A DNA stretch of 64,000 nucleotides from Zygnema cylindricum (lineage: Eukaryota > Streptophyta > Zygnematophyceae > Zygnematales > Zygnemataceae), in assembly GCA_037447655.1 (NCBI GenBank), contig JBBHKE010003099.1:1-64000 (forward strand), written 5' to 3'. The notes under the pieces were generated by a model that worked only from the letters and a program-made list of their open reading frames with translations, was not told the origin of the DNA and ran no database searches. Shown one piece after another: positions 21,183 through 32,389 of this stretch; position 1 is the first letter of the stretch, and every line of letters starts with the position of its first letter. A program made the position numbers and the translations under genes.

Positions 21183-21734
21183 CACCGTCAATCGCTATTA
21201 GAGTATATAACGCCAGTTCGGTGCCCTTTTTTCAAAAAAAAAAACCCGAAATACAATCCATAATTCTATTTTTTCCATTATTCTAACTAGGGTTTTTTTT
21301 TCAATTAGCGTTAATAATGGAAGTACACTGCGATGGAAATAGTATGGCGTACGGACAGGATATTTCCGTATGAAATGGTACTTTTGAATTACAAAGGCAT
21401 AAAAAGACACTTAACATTATTGCGCACACATGTGAATGTGCACTGGAAAAAAGAGATGCAAACTCGTCTAAAAAAATCACGTTCTCATATGTTCGTCCGT
21501 CGACCGTGTGAACAGCGCGATGGCGTACGAATTGTCAGATTTTGTTTGAATACCTATATTACTGTAGACATTGAAAGGGTGGGTATTTATTGTTCAGGAC
21601 AACCCAAATTACAGTTAGGGATTAATTAGTATATATTTTTTATTTTCAAAAAAAAAAAAATCCCGATTAGTGTTAAGAACACAATTTTTTTTTTTACGTT
21701 ATTTATTCCTTTACTCTAATAGCGATTGACGGTG
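21183..21734. mobile_element. TIR family 1 element (long form)
   Basis: Left end CACCGTCAATCGCTATTAG and right end CTAATAGCGATTGACGGTG are a perfect inverted pair, with TA on both sides. 552 bp. Homopolymer A/T tracts near each end. No transposase ORF. Confidence 0.75.
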
Positions 21735-21736
21735 TA

Positions 21737-22589
21737 GTAAACCCTCGCGGGCGGCGGACGGAGATTCTGTACTTCAGTACGAAAGTAGGAGTATCACGAA
21801 GATTTGGCACACTATTTTTAGTGCGTACGAAAGAACGACCCTCCCCAGGATGCTGGTACGAAACAAACAAACAAATAATCCCGCGAAGGCCTGCCTTGGA
21901 ATTTGGAAAACTTCTGAGATAAAAATAAAATATTTTTTCACAATAAACTGCCGCCCTGAACCCTCCGCGCCACTCATAACCGGCCGCGCACAATCGCCGG
22001 CAAACTTCTGTCCATAATTTAAGGGAACCGATTTTGGCAAACGTGATTCTCTAAATTGGTGCATTCATTAAGTACAGTGCCGTACAGAATTTTTACAATA
22101 AATAGGTCAGATCATTTACTAATAGCGGTTTCACATGTCAGAGACAAAAAATTGAATATGGTTTTAGGTACACATGGATCACGTTCGAAAGGATCAAAAA
22201 TGGCGGCACTTGCAATCTCTGACACTAATATTCCAAAATGGCCACGTACGCGTACGAGATATTATATAGATTTTATACAATATTCACCGAATCTGGAGTG
22301 ATGTCAAACCAGCAGCTTGAATAGAGGAGAACATCGACTCATGATTACTTGATTAGCGACGACGTTTTATGTAACGTAACGATTGTGGAGAAGCCAGATC
22401 CTGTATTTCCACCAGATTTAATGAAGATGTAATGTAACTTAACCGGTGCATATACAGGGTTTCATACGGAAATGGTACATGTATGCGTAGGTGAACTGTT
22501 CCGTGCAAATGTTAATTGCGTACTATTTAGTTTTGAGCATAGTAATCGACTAATCGGGGAGTTTTGAAAATAAAGTCCCAGATTTCGAC
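21737..22589. other. Non-coding stretch
   Basis: No gene is recognised. ORFs up to 96 residues on both strands lack domains. Confidence 0.35.
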
Positions 22590-23505
22590 AGTAAGGGTAA
22601 GTCCCCATGTATTAAAGTACATACTTTTCTCTGTCTTTTTGTCCTAAAATTCAGAGAACTTTGAAAAAAACTTCAGCCGTACGAGAAAATCATTTTTACC
22701 AAAGTAAAGTGAACGTCAATTCATACTTTGGATGTACGACGTGTTTGTCGTTATGTGAACGCATTTTGGCGTTTTCCCCTTTTCGACCCCTGGCAAGAGA
22801 ATCCAGCCAAAAAAAAACTTCATCCAAAATCACCTCGAGGGGGTGATTTTAGTTCAAGTACCGCCCAAACGGCGAATGAAATACGAACCACGCACGCGCC
22901 ACACGATTTGTAAAAATTTTGGACGAGGGAGAGTCCTCGCTATTTTTCTTCGTACCCGTCACGCGCTATGTACGGAAAAAAAATTGCAGGGGTCTCGGAC
23001 TTCCACTTGCATTCATGGGTCCTTTGCATAATTTTTCGCCGTCGTCGCCTCTCCTCTCTCCCTCTCACACTATCGCTTGTATCTCACACTTTTTAAAATG
23101 AGACACGACAATATTGGTATAAAATGAAAGATCTTTAAAAATATATATTTTTTGAATTTTTTTAGGTTTTTATTTAATGGCAAATCGAGTGAGAAAAGTA
23201 GAAAAAGCGAAATCGGGAAACCATGGCGGAAAGTTCTTGAATCCGTGACGTCGACGTTGTCACAAGTGAGCGTGACGTCACAATGTCACCAAACCCTAAA
23301 CATTTGTAACTTCAAAAAATCTAGACGTCTACAACTGTCGCTGTTTTTGTTGGCGTGACTAATCGTCGGAAGTTTCGTAGTCGCCTTCAATCGTCACAAG
23401 TTGTACCTACGTCTACAACCGTCACATGTCAAAGTTCCGATTTCATTTTCGCACATTGGGACGCTCTTCAAAGTCGTACGGCAAATCTTCACTATAGTCC
23501 AAAAT
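22590..23505 (+). repeat. Dispersed repeat R, copy 3 (tandem unit 1)
   Basis: First of two direct units of about 0.93 kb. It starts AAGGGTAAGTCCCCATG and ends near AGTCCAAAATAC. It contains the same CCTCTCTCCCTCTCACACTATCGC, GTGACGTCGACGTTGTCAC and ACGTCTACAACCGTCAC blocks as unit 2 (each read in part). At 23493-23494 it holds the empty TA site that unit 2 has filled with a TIR element. Confidence 0.7.
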
Positions 23506-23526
23506 ACTTTATCAAAGTACCGATTA

Positions 23527-24720
23527 CATAAGGGTACGTCCCCATGTATTAAAGTATCGACTTTATTCTGTCGTTTTCACCCAAAACGTAGTTCCGTACG
23601 AGAAAAACTTTAGCCGTACAAAAAAATCAATTCTTTAAAAGTACAGCAAACGTTAAGTCGATACTTTGAATGTACTTCATGTTTGTCGTCATGTTAACGG
23701 ATTTTAGCGTTTTCCTTTTTTCGACCCCCAAGCAAGAGAATCCAGCCCGTCAAAAAACTTCATCAAAAATCACCACGCGACCTGATTTCAGGGAAAGTAG
23801 CGCCTAAACAACGAACGCAAAAGGGTATACGCACACGCCACACGAGTGGGAAAATTTTAGGACAGGGAAGAGCACTCGCTATTTTTTTCCCTGCCCGCCA
23901 CGTGCATGTACGGAAAATACGAGTATGTACGGAAAAAATCTGCAGGGGGTCTCGGGCCTCCACTTTCATTCATGGCTTTGCATAATTTTGCGCCGTCGTC
24001 GCCTCTCCCCTCTCCCTCTCACACTATCGCTTTTGTCTTCACTTTTTAGAAGGAGGCACAACAATACTGATATTAAATGAAAGATATTTAAAAAATAATT
24101 ATTTTGACTACCTTTACGTATATTTTTATGGCAAGTCGAGTGGGAAAAGTCAGGAAAACGAAATCAGATAGCCATGGCAGAAAGTTCTTGAATTTTGTGA
24201 CGTCGACGTTGTCACAAATGAGCATGGCGTCACAATGTCACAAAACCCTAAACATCTGCCATGTCACAAAATTGCAAAAAACCAAACGTCTACAACCGTC
24301 GCTCTTTTTGTTGGCGTCACCGATTGTCGGAAGTTTCGTAGTCGTCTTCATCCGTCACAAAGTTGTACCTACGTCTACAACCGTCACATTTAAAGTTCCG
24401 ATTTCATTTTCGCACATAGGGACGCTTTTCAAAGTAGTAGGAAACACTTCACTACACCGTGAATCGTTATTAGCCTTATGTACGCTATATCGGCACCCCA
24501 AAATTTTGGCATTGATACCTTAAATATAATAAATTACACTATTTAAGGACATGGACCATAATCTGCCACGTCTCTTGGCACTAAATTAGAATGAATGACG
24601 CTAATTTTTTCTTTACACTAATAATTTCTATACGCTAATAACGATTCAAGGTGTACAGTCCAAAATACTTTTTCAAAGTATCGCTTACATGGGGACGTAC
24701 CCTAACTGCTCATTTGGGGA
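23527..24720 (+). repeat. Dispersed repeat R, copy 4 (tandem unit 2, with TIR insertion)
   Basis: Second direct unit, starting AAGGGTACGTCCCCATG. It is interrupted at 24455-24653 by a TIR family 1 element, after which AGTCCAAAATACTTT resumes at about 24657. ORFs such as 24104-24523 (+) match the equivalent frame of unit 1 only in patches, so the repeat is not protein-coding in any evident way. Confidence 0.65.
24455..24653. mobile_element. TIR family 1 element (short form), with empty site in the window
   Basis: Ends CACCGTGAATCGTTATTAG and CTAATAACGATTCAAGGTG, with TA on both sides. Unit 1 of the surrounding tandem repeat shows the unoccupied site (CAC-TA-TAGTCC against CAC-TA-[199 bp]-TA-CAGTCC). 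It is an inverted near-copy of 57687-57890. Confidence 0.8.
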
Positions 24721-24779
24721 GAATGGCGAAAATTTTTCCCGCAATTTTAGGGTTTTGACGATCGTACAAGAGTGTCCGC

Positions 24780-24883
24780 AACTCACACCCATACAATATG
24801 CCTACTCTACGCGAGTTTAGTGCCAAGTTTTGTGCGCCTACCAAAGGCCTACCATAAAAACGCCTACTTTTGAACTATGGTTT
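24780..24883. mobile_element. Fragment of TIR family 2 (hAT-like) end
   Basis: Ends CCATAAAAACGCCTACTTTTGAACTATG exactly like the right end of 50329-51256 (quoted as one terminal match, TIR CCTACTTTTGAACTATG). No matching left end or 8-bp duplication is found, so only one terminus survives. Confidence 0.5.
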
Positions 24884-25829
24884 GCACCATTTGTTGTACC
24901 GTATGCTGAGAAGAATGTCAAAATATTTTGCAAATGAATGGTTGAAGAGGGCAAGCGACAAGTGATAAATTGACATCCTCCGAACATTTAACGGAACTCA
25001 CACAAAGCAACAGATAAAAGAATCATCGACCACACTGATTAAGAGTTAATGTGTAACAAAGAATTTTCAAACTTTTTGGCGACTACGCACTAAAATATTT
25101 ACAGTAAAACTCCCGTCTGAAAAAACTGCACTATTTTTGCTCCTATTGTATTTTATTTACCTGATTCAACTTACACAAATGCCTATTAGGCAAGTTGAAG
25201 CCGTACATTACTTTTTTGTTAACCAACCAATCAAATCGATGGAAAAAATAACCAATCAAAGGTCCTAAGATTTTTTTTTTTGCTACGAAGCATTTCTGTA
25301 AGTTGCGGGAACCTTAAAAAAACAGAAGTACAAAGGCGTAGGAAGAAAAAAGTACTAAGTTGTCGGTTTGTTATCCGACCAGCCTATCATTCCCCTTCAT
25401 TTTTCGAACAAGCCTACGATTTTTGTACCTCACCAGAAAACAAATATTGAATTAAAAAAATAACTCAAAAAGTTGCAAAAACGCGACGGACCAGTTTCCA
25501 AAACTAGGAAGACTTTTGAAACACGAATCCAAAATACGGATTCATGTTTCAAGCGTTCCGTTAACTGCAACAGTGAACCGCAACTGAACAGCAAAATCTT
25601 GCAACTCTTCCTGCAAAACTTTAAAAATCAAAAAGATCGTACTTTTTGCACGAAAAGTCAACTCCTCCGTTTCATAAACTCTCCCAAAAGAGACTACAAA
25701 TTCTCCACACTATTCAATATCTCCTCTACTGAAGCATTACAGTACTGTACTGTAGCTTCCCTAGTAGGGACCTCCCAGGAGTATGCTTGGTACTGATTCT
25801 CAAAAACCTCAGTTTTCCTCTCCATATCC
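24884..25829. other. Non-coding stretch downstream of the WRKY-like gene
   Basis: AT-rich, with no gene recognised. The minus ORF 25924-25694 overlaps the WRKY-like terminal exon in another frame and could be an alternative 3' exon, but nothing supports this. Confidence 0.3.
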
Positions 25830-27114
25830 TTATGGAGAGAATGTAAGCAAGTCATGTCCGACATTAGTACTCCGTTGACCATGTTTGACTGATGATTCCT
25901 GCTCTGCCCTAACTTGTGAATCAATTGCCAGAGGAGATTCTAGGGAAGGGAATTGAAGTGTGTGTAAGGATTTACAAATGTTTGTGATTTTTTTGACTTC
26001 CTGAAGACTTTTGTTAGAGGTGGTATGAGAGATAAGATGGTTCCTTAGAGGCTGTGAAAGGGAGGATGTGTTCCATGGTGGATTTTGTGACTCTTCATTT
26101 GTTTTTTGCTTCCAAAAAGCTCCTGCATTCTGTGATAAAGGAGCTGCAGCTGATGGAGCTGCAACTAAGGGAGCTACTGGTTTTATAGATTCTCCGTAGT
26201 CGAGGGTTTGGATGTGTGTAAAGGGAGAGTTATGAAGGGAATAGAGTCTATTCGCTCGAGTCGCAGGAGAACTAGATTCTGCAAGAAGACTCGCATTACT
26301 GGACTGCAAATCTATGTCGTCGAAAAGCAAAGTCTGGAACTGTGCTTTAAAATTCTCTTCACAAAGAATCGCGGAAGAATCGACCCCCCCGTCTCCTTCT
26401 CCTCCCAGAGCTCCCTCTCCATCTCCTATGAGAGCCGGAAGAAAACTCTCTTTGCCTCTTTCTAATAGCCATGGTTCCTTGTCGTCAACTAAGCTCGCTT
26501 CTGTCAGTAATGGGAGTCCCTCCCATACATCCAGATCAGTCGCTTCGTGCACACCGTTCTTACTCTCAAACTCCGGTTTCCTTTCACTTAATAATCCACA
26601 ACCGGTCTCAACGCCGGCCGTCGCAAAACTTATCCCGAAGCTCCCACCTTCTGTTGAAGTAACGCTTTCCGACTTTTCCAAATTGGAAGTCGAGAGAGTG
26701 AGCCCTTCCTCCAGCCAGTCTCTGCCCCAAGCCTCAGTGCCTCCTGGCGTAGCTTCCTGGAAGCTTCCGCCTCCGGGCGCGACGCCACCTGTTGTGACGC
26801 TACCTATCGTGGTGGCACCTGTCGTGAAGCCACCTGTCGTCTCCGAGGAGTGGGAGGAGCTCCCAGTGCTGTGCTTACGTTTTCTCTTTTCCTCGCTCTT
26901 TTCCTCCCTGTCGTCTGCACTTCCACTAGAGGAGGGAGTGGAAGCGACAACAAAACGGTAAACGACTTGCCGGATTTGGGGGGGGGGAGAAGGAGCGTGG
27001 TTGTGAGAGTGGGATTGGACCACGTGGAGCTCGGTTCGATCGTGTAAGAAGAAGTCGATGGTTTTCTTGGCGGGACAGTTAAGCTCCTTGAACATGGAAC
27101 AGCGGTAGTAGTTC
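25830..27114 (-). CDS. WRKY-like protein, exon with the zinc-binding half of the domain and C-terminal tail (partial gene)
   Basis: The exon starts after an acceptor AG at 27116-27115 and opens with RNYYRC (first base of Arg from the previous exon). Two cysteines spaced C-x7-C (CSMFKELNC) are followed after 23 residues by H-N-H, exactly the WRKY zinc ligand layout. The tail of about 390 residues is Ser/Thr/Gly-rich and acidic with a basic patch KRKRK near residue 70 of the Met-27095 frame, a possible nuclear signal. It stops at TAA 25832-25830. WRKY proteins bind W-box DNA in the nucleus as plant stress and developmental regulators. The tail has no other known domain. A run of nine G at about 26979-26987 is a place where a sequencing indel would change the frame. 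Confidence 0.65.
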
Positions 27115-27813
27115 CTGTAGATGAGGAGGAAGGGACGTGGGTTAGGGAGGCTCGGAAAGTGGGAAGGGAGCGTGGGAGAGAGGGAGAGAGGAAGGTTTTC
27201 GTGGTAGGACTAAGGATAAAAAAAGAGAATAAAAATGGGTGGTATGGTTTAAAGTCGGGGGATACGAGGACGGGAGTTTCGATATTTTCCGGCATTTGGC
27301 ATTTGAGCGATCGAATATAACAAACATGATTTTCTAAGATAGAATTTAGTTTTTTTTTTTTTAATTAACAATTTAGACGGACGTTGACACTAAGCGTTTA
27401 TCTATTGCATCACAAGAGAAAATATTTTGTTAAGTGCTCAAAGTTAAATGATACAACAATAAACATCAATTATAGAGCACCGCAAGTTTCAACTTTATAA
27501 TGTGGAAAATTCTCTGAATCAACACGTCGTTTCTTATGATAAAAAAACTCTCTCTCTACCAATGGCATGCTTAAGCCAATCCATTCCGAGTAATCTAAAA
27601 GAGACCAACCAATCAACGGTAGTCGCAAAAACAAAAAGAGCGCATGTAAAATTGTTTCTACATTGGTTTTTCAACTCAATTATTGTCCAAAGATATGCAT
27701 TTCAAGCTGTATCAAGGAATTAGCTACTGATCTTATAGTAGATCTTACCTGTGAAGATTGATTAAAAATTTCCAAAATTCACAGCAAAATCATAATAACA
27801 GTGAAAAAATTAC
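27115..27813 (-). other. Intron of the WRKY-like gene
   Basis: Minus-strand GT at 27813-27812 and AG at 27116-27115, with a C/T-rich tract before the acceptor. It is 699 bp and splits an Arg codon (AG|G), the position and phase typical of the R-type intron in plant WRKY domains. Confidence 0.65.
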
Positions 27814-27915
27814 CTGCGTTTCTGTGTGTTCATAATGTGTTTTTGTCCGTATTTGTGCCACACAAAACCGTCGTCCGGTACCTCCAGTTTTCCTCCCAGT
27901 TGCACTGTTCGCTGC
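27814..27915 (-). CDS. WRKY-like protein, exon with the DNA-contacting half (WHKYGQK variant)
   Basis: Reads PDDGFVWHKYGQKHIMNTQK before the donor site. This matches the N-terminal half of a WRKY domain (DGYxWRKYGQK, then N/R-rich text and the Arg splice site). The second residue of the heptapeptide is His instead of Arg (WHKYGQK). The downstream exon at 27114 completes the domain in the correct phase. A possible acceptor TATTGCAG ends at 27916, and an in-frame TGA lies upstream near 27960, so at least one more 5' exon is needed and is not identified. Frame and splice agreement make chance unlikely. Whether the gene is expressed is unknown. Confidence 0.65.
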
Positions 27916-27947
27916 CTGCAATACCAATTTCCAGTCAGTATTCTCTC

Positions 27948-28005
27948 CAAGTTTCAGTTTCAGTTTCAGCTTCAGTTCCAGTTTCAGTTTCGGTTCCAAT
28001 CCAAG
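27948..28005 (+). repeat. (TTTCAG)n-like hexamer tract
   Basis: About nine imperfect AGTTTC/AGTTCC hexamers immediately upstream (gene sense) of the WHKYGQK exon. Read on the minus strand it is a GAAACT-type purine tract. Confidence 0.6.
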
Positions 28006-28486
28006 TTCGCCCATTTCCGGTTTAGTCTTTTAATCTGATTCTTTTGCAAGATACTGATTCTGTTAAGTTATCGTTTCTCCCGTGGCTCATTTAGTTTGAA
28101 ATTTCGAAACTCTTTTCGGAGCATAAAATTCCAGCTTAAAGTTAACCAATCTCTTCGAAGCATCGATTTTGCTTTTCCATATATATATATTTTTTCTTAC
28201 AATTCAGTTCCTCTAACAGAATCCACTTTCATTTGAATACCAATTCCTCTTGCGAAAAAATCCCAATGCAAATTCACCCTTTTTGAACCAATTCCAATTA
28301 TTGAATAAATACCAAGTTTTAACTCGTTTCTGTTTCATTAACTAGTTTTTAGAATTTTTTCCAATTTTGTTTGTATTTCCAATTCTACTTCACAAACTTC
28401 TTTCAGTCCTGGTTTCAGCTCCCATTCTGATTTCAACACCATTTTTGTACTCTGTTACAAAATCATTTTTCCCAGTTATTCTTCTT

Positions 28487-28745
28487 TCCCCCAGTTACAT
28501 TATATTCAAATAATAATATTTTTCCCCAATTACATTATATTCAAAAAATACTATTTCCCCCAGTTACATTATATTCAAAAAATACTATTTTTCCCCAGTT
28601 ACATTATATTCAAAAAATACTATTTTTCCCCAGTTACATTATATTCAAAAAATACTATTTCCCTCAGTTACATTATATTTAAAAAATGCTATTTCCCTCA
28701 GTTACATTATATTCAAAAAATACTATGTTTCCCCAATTACATTTC
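28487..28745 (+). repeat. 36-bp tandem repeat, about seven copies
   Basis: The unit is CCCCAGTTACATTATATTCA followed by AAAAATACTATTTTTC, with small variations (CCCAG/CCTCAG/CCAAT starts). Copies are highly similar, so the array is recent or homogenised. It lies upstream of the WRKY-like gene, in what could be promoter or intron sequence. Confidence 0.8.
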
Positions 28746-28929
28746 GATTTAAACACTATAGAAACTCACAGTTTCAGTTCCCTTTTAATAATAACCTTTC
28801 CAGTTCTTTTTTCCGCTTCTATTTTTCCTTCCTTTTCCATATTATTCCATACTTCTCTCTCGATTCAGTAAAAGAAACCAGAAAGTTCCTTTTACCCTTT
28901 TGCTTTGTTCAAGGGTTTACCCATCCTTA

Positions 28930-29130
28930 ACTTACCCCTTTTACTATTTTCCCCTTAAACATTTTCCCCTTTTTACTATTTTCCCCTTTAACATTTTCCC
29001 CTTTCATATTTACCCCTTTCATATTTTTTCCTTTAGTATTTCTCCTGTCATGATTTTCCCTTTCGTGTATTTCCCCTTTCGTATGTTTTCCCCTTCGTAC
29101 TTTATTTTTCACTTTCGTATTTTTCCCCAC
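28930..29130 (+). repeat. Degenerate TTTTCCCCTTT repeat tract
   Basis: About a dozen imperfect units of 14-18 bp centred on TTTTCCCCTTTnnnAT. They give low-complexity ORFs on both strands (Phe-Pro on +, Lys-Gly-Glu on -), which are not genes. Confidence 0.6.
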
Positions 29131-29243
29131 TGTTTAGAGAGCGCCAGGAGAGACTTACTTTTTGGTGGGACTGCCTTCCGTCGGAAAAGAGACGGCCGGA
29201 TGAGCCTCACTTAGGTCCAGAGGGAGGCCCTCCATTTATGGGC

Positions 29244-29285
29244 CGAGAGAGAGGGAGAGGGAGAGGGAGAGGGAGAGGGAGAGGA
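29244..29285 (+). repeat. (GGGAGA)n simple repeat
   Basis: Seven GAGAGG/GGGAGA hexamers, the same purine motif that forms the long minisatellite at 47.8-49.25 kb. Confidence 0.8.
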
Positions 29286-31897
29286 AGGAAAGAGAAAGGG
29301 AAGGGAGGAGAGAAAAAGTGAGAATTCACTTTAGGTTTGAAAAGGGAGGAAGAGTGGGACAGCTATATGAGCAGTGGAACTGATGACGTCGGAAGGTACA
29401 GTACTGTACGGTTATATGTCGGCTGTGCTACAATCGTTCGTACGATAGGATTGTCGGCCGGCGATTTGTTTTTATCGTTTACTGCCTCATGGCACGTTTC
29501 TCATTCGATGTCGCGAGACTAATAAGGCGCGTTCGTACACAGTGGAATCCGTACAATTCTGGTTTGACGCACATAATCTGGTACTCGGAATACGGCAACG
29601 GATTTACGCGTGGTCGTACGGAGGCAATGCCGCGCAATAATCTTTTGGAGCGGAGCTTGGTTTAACAAGTATAAGTTAAATTATAAATGGATGCCAGCTC
29701 ATGCTGGCGTATGCTTGGTTTGTTTTTTTTGTCGGCAAGTCTTCAGCGGACGCGGAAACAAAGATTGCCGAATGATTTCAGATTCGTGGACAAAAAGATT
29801 CTGATCCGGATGGAAGCTTCGGAGAGAATCTGCCATCGGAAGTACGGATGCGCTCCCGGAGTATGCGCACAATTGGATAAAATTATGCGATAGTGCAAGA
29901 TTGCATTTTTAGTGCGCATTTTAATTTACAAAAAGGAAATTTGAAGGGTTGGAATTCGGAATTAGACTTGAAAATCAAATTAGTTTACATTCTTTTCTTT
30001 TACACATTAACAATAATTCTGGGGAAAATAGAAGTTTACTAAATGAGCAAATCTTATCCGTTCATTCTTGTAGAATCGTCGGTCTATATTAAATACGGTC
30101 AAGCAAAATGTAATGACATATAAATTTACATTTGATTTCACAATTCCTACATTACCACACGTATATTTGTATTAGCATTATTGGTTTATTTCGCCGCTTA
30201 AATCACCTTTTTCCTGTACATACATGTCCAATTTACATTTTAAAGATCGCTAATCGGACGGTGCGAGTATCTTTTTCCAAAGTAACCGTCAAATCCAGAA
30301 ATTGTGTACGGAACACAGAAAAATCTTTGTCGGGCACACGTCGCTAAAATTGTAGCGTCCCGACAAAGTAGCGAGGAGCTGTCTGTACTTTTAGTACCCG
30401 ACAGCGAGAAAAAAAAAACGTCTGTTCCACCAAAAACCGGTTATCGAAAACCAAACCCTAATGTCGAATACAAAAATCCGAGCAGGGTGACGACAAAACT
30501 GTTCAGAATCAATGGTTACATCTCTCTATGCGCCAAAATATCCCGACAACTCGATTCTCTAAACTTTCATTGGACTTAGCTTTTTTTCCACTGTTGCACT
30601 TTAAATCCTGCGGTCCTGAACCCCTCAAACATTTGCGCTAGGATTTATCCAACCACGCCTCCCACCGCATTGTCAAATGGGGTTTAATTTAATGTGCGAT
30701 AACGATTGGAAAAATGGAAACGCTGTATATTATTACTTCGTTTGGTACGCATACTCTACTCGAGATTCAGGTATAGTACGCGTATTATACCCCTTTACAC
30801 AACATAGCGTCTCAAACTGTTTTCACACGCTTTGGTAACTTGCTCTCATACTGGTGAAATCTCCGCCGTCGATTCTTCCCTTTGGTAAAGAATTTAAGAA
30901 TCGATGAACAAACTGTAGCAGATTTGCGATTTTTCAAAGCAGCATGGGAATCACATTTGAACAGGCTCAGAAATAACCGGATATTCCTGTCAGGATTTCG
31001 CGACACAAAAACAGCTCCACGACAAATAGCAACTTTCCCTACGAGACTGTACGAGCTACTGCAGAACTAATAATTCGAAAGTTTCGATACGGCATTGACT
31101 TCCCACAGCAGAAACCGCGTACGACTCATGATTGTGAAAGAATGCTCGAGTGAAAAAACAAACACGGTTTCCGAAGACCTAAGGTCAAAACCGAGTTACC
31201 GTACGCCTGACACTACTATATAAGACAAGGATTTATGGGGGCAAAAGGCTACCCCGAAGATGCGCATAGTGGACCAGCTGCTGTGGTTGACGTAGTGATT
31301 GCAAATCCTAAAAGACAAAAGTGACACGCATGAAAAAGATTACCTGAAAGACTCCTGGCGTGGGCCACCGTCTGTTGTTGACGTGATGATTGAGTTTTGT
31401 ACAGTATTTTGTTTTATAGATAATGAGGGACTTGGTAATCACGTGCATCATTTTGCGGTGGGGCATAAGCGGTCACGTCAACGTCGAGAGCCGTACTTGT
31501 TAGGTGTAAACGTGTCAGGATTTCTTTGCGGCCGCCCTTCAAACCTGCAGAAACCGACAGTGCCTGACACGTAAGGAGAAATTTCCATCAAAACATACAT
31601 ATGTTACGTTGTCGTATCTGCTAACTGTCAAGAAAGCGTTACAAGTTTAACGTTTCTGGCGGAACGCTTCACTTTTTGCGTCCTGACTGCGTAACACATT
31701 GAGATATGCCACGATGGGAATTTCTCCTAAGGTGATAAGGTCCACGCCTTCGCACTGAAAAATAATAGGGGGTGTATCGTGTGCCCCTAGTTCATTAGTT
31801 CGACGATGGCGAGCAAAAGTGCGAAAATAAAGAAACACGCCACTAGGAGAATTTTTTTTAGTGTTGCGTACCGTCTTCGAACCGTCGGTTTCTGGTA
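29286..31897. other. Non-coding stretch
   Basis: No gene is recognised. ORFs stay below 105 residues and have no domain. TGTACGG/CCGTAC words are common. Confidence 0.35.
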
Positions 31898-31946
31898 CGG
31901 CATACCAGCAGAGGAGTCTCGCCGAGACTCCTCTGCTGGTATGCCG
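31898..31946. repeat. Near-perfect 24-bp-arm palindrome
   Basis: The left arm 31898-31921 and right arm 31923-31946 are exact reverse complements around one central C. The arm begins CGGCATACCAGCAGAGG. The surrounding sequence is not inverted. It would form a very stable hairpin in RNA or a cruciform in DNA. It could be a small insertion scar or a terminator-like hairpin, but no T-run follows. Confidence 0.8.
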
Positions 31947-32134
31947 CCTTTGCTCGATATGGCAGTAAAGCGATATATCGGACGTTGTAGTACAAAGCTT
32001 AACTTTTTCAGTTTTTCTAGTTGACCGTCGGATGTTCCATTTGAGTGTCGTGTCAAAAATGCGCTTGGCCAAACGAGTCTCACACGTGTTGGCACGCTTT
32101 ATGTACTTGCTAGTCAAAAAGTAAAAGGAAGGTA

Positions 32135-32351
32135 CACCGCCAATCGCTATTAGCGTGTACGTTTGATTAGCGTATACTATTATTTAGCGTGGTGTACGCT
32201 AATTGGGAATTTGGAAATTTTGGAAGAAATCGATTACTCTAATTAGGAATTAGGGCTTTTTTTAAATAGTGTGGATAATTCTATTTGAGAATAAAAACAA
32301 AAAAAAGCGGGACGGGATTAGCGTACACAACGCTAATAGAGATTGGCGGTG
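32135..32351. mobile_element. TIR family 1 element (short form)
   Basis: Left end CACCGCCAATCGCTATTAG, right end CTAATAGAGATTGGCGGTG, TA on both sides. 217 bp, non-coding. Confidence 0.75.
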
Positions 32352-32389
32352 TACAGGACGGAAAGAAATGTAAACAAAGAGCTAAAAGT

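Noticed and set aside
26314-26961. 215-codon plus-strand ORF
   Set aside because: Antisense shadow of the WRKY-like terminal exon. That exon is supported by splice sites and zinc ligands, while this ORF has no domain.
27142-27327. Upstream WRKY exon in the 27.1-27.3 kb ORFs
   Set aside because: The sequence there is intronic, with a C/T-rich tract leading to the acceptor. The true WHKYGQK exon is at 27915-27814.
28487-28745. CRISPR-like array
   Set aside because: The units are contiguous tandem repeats without distinct spacers, in a eukaryotic context.
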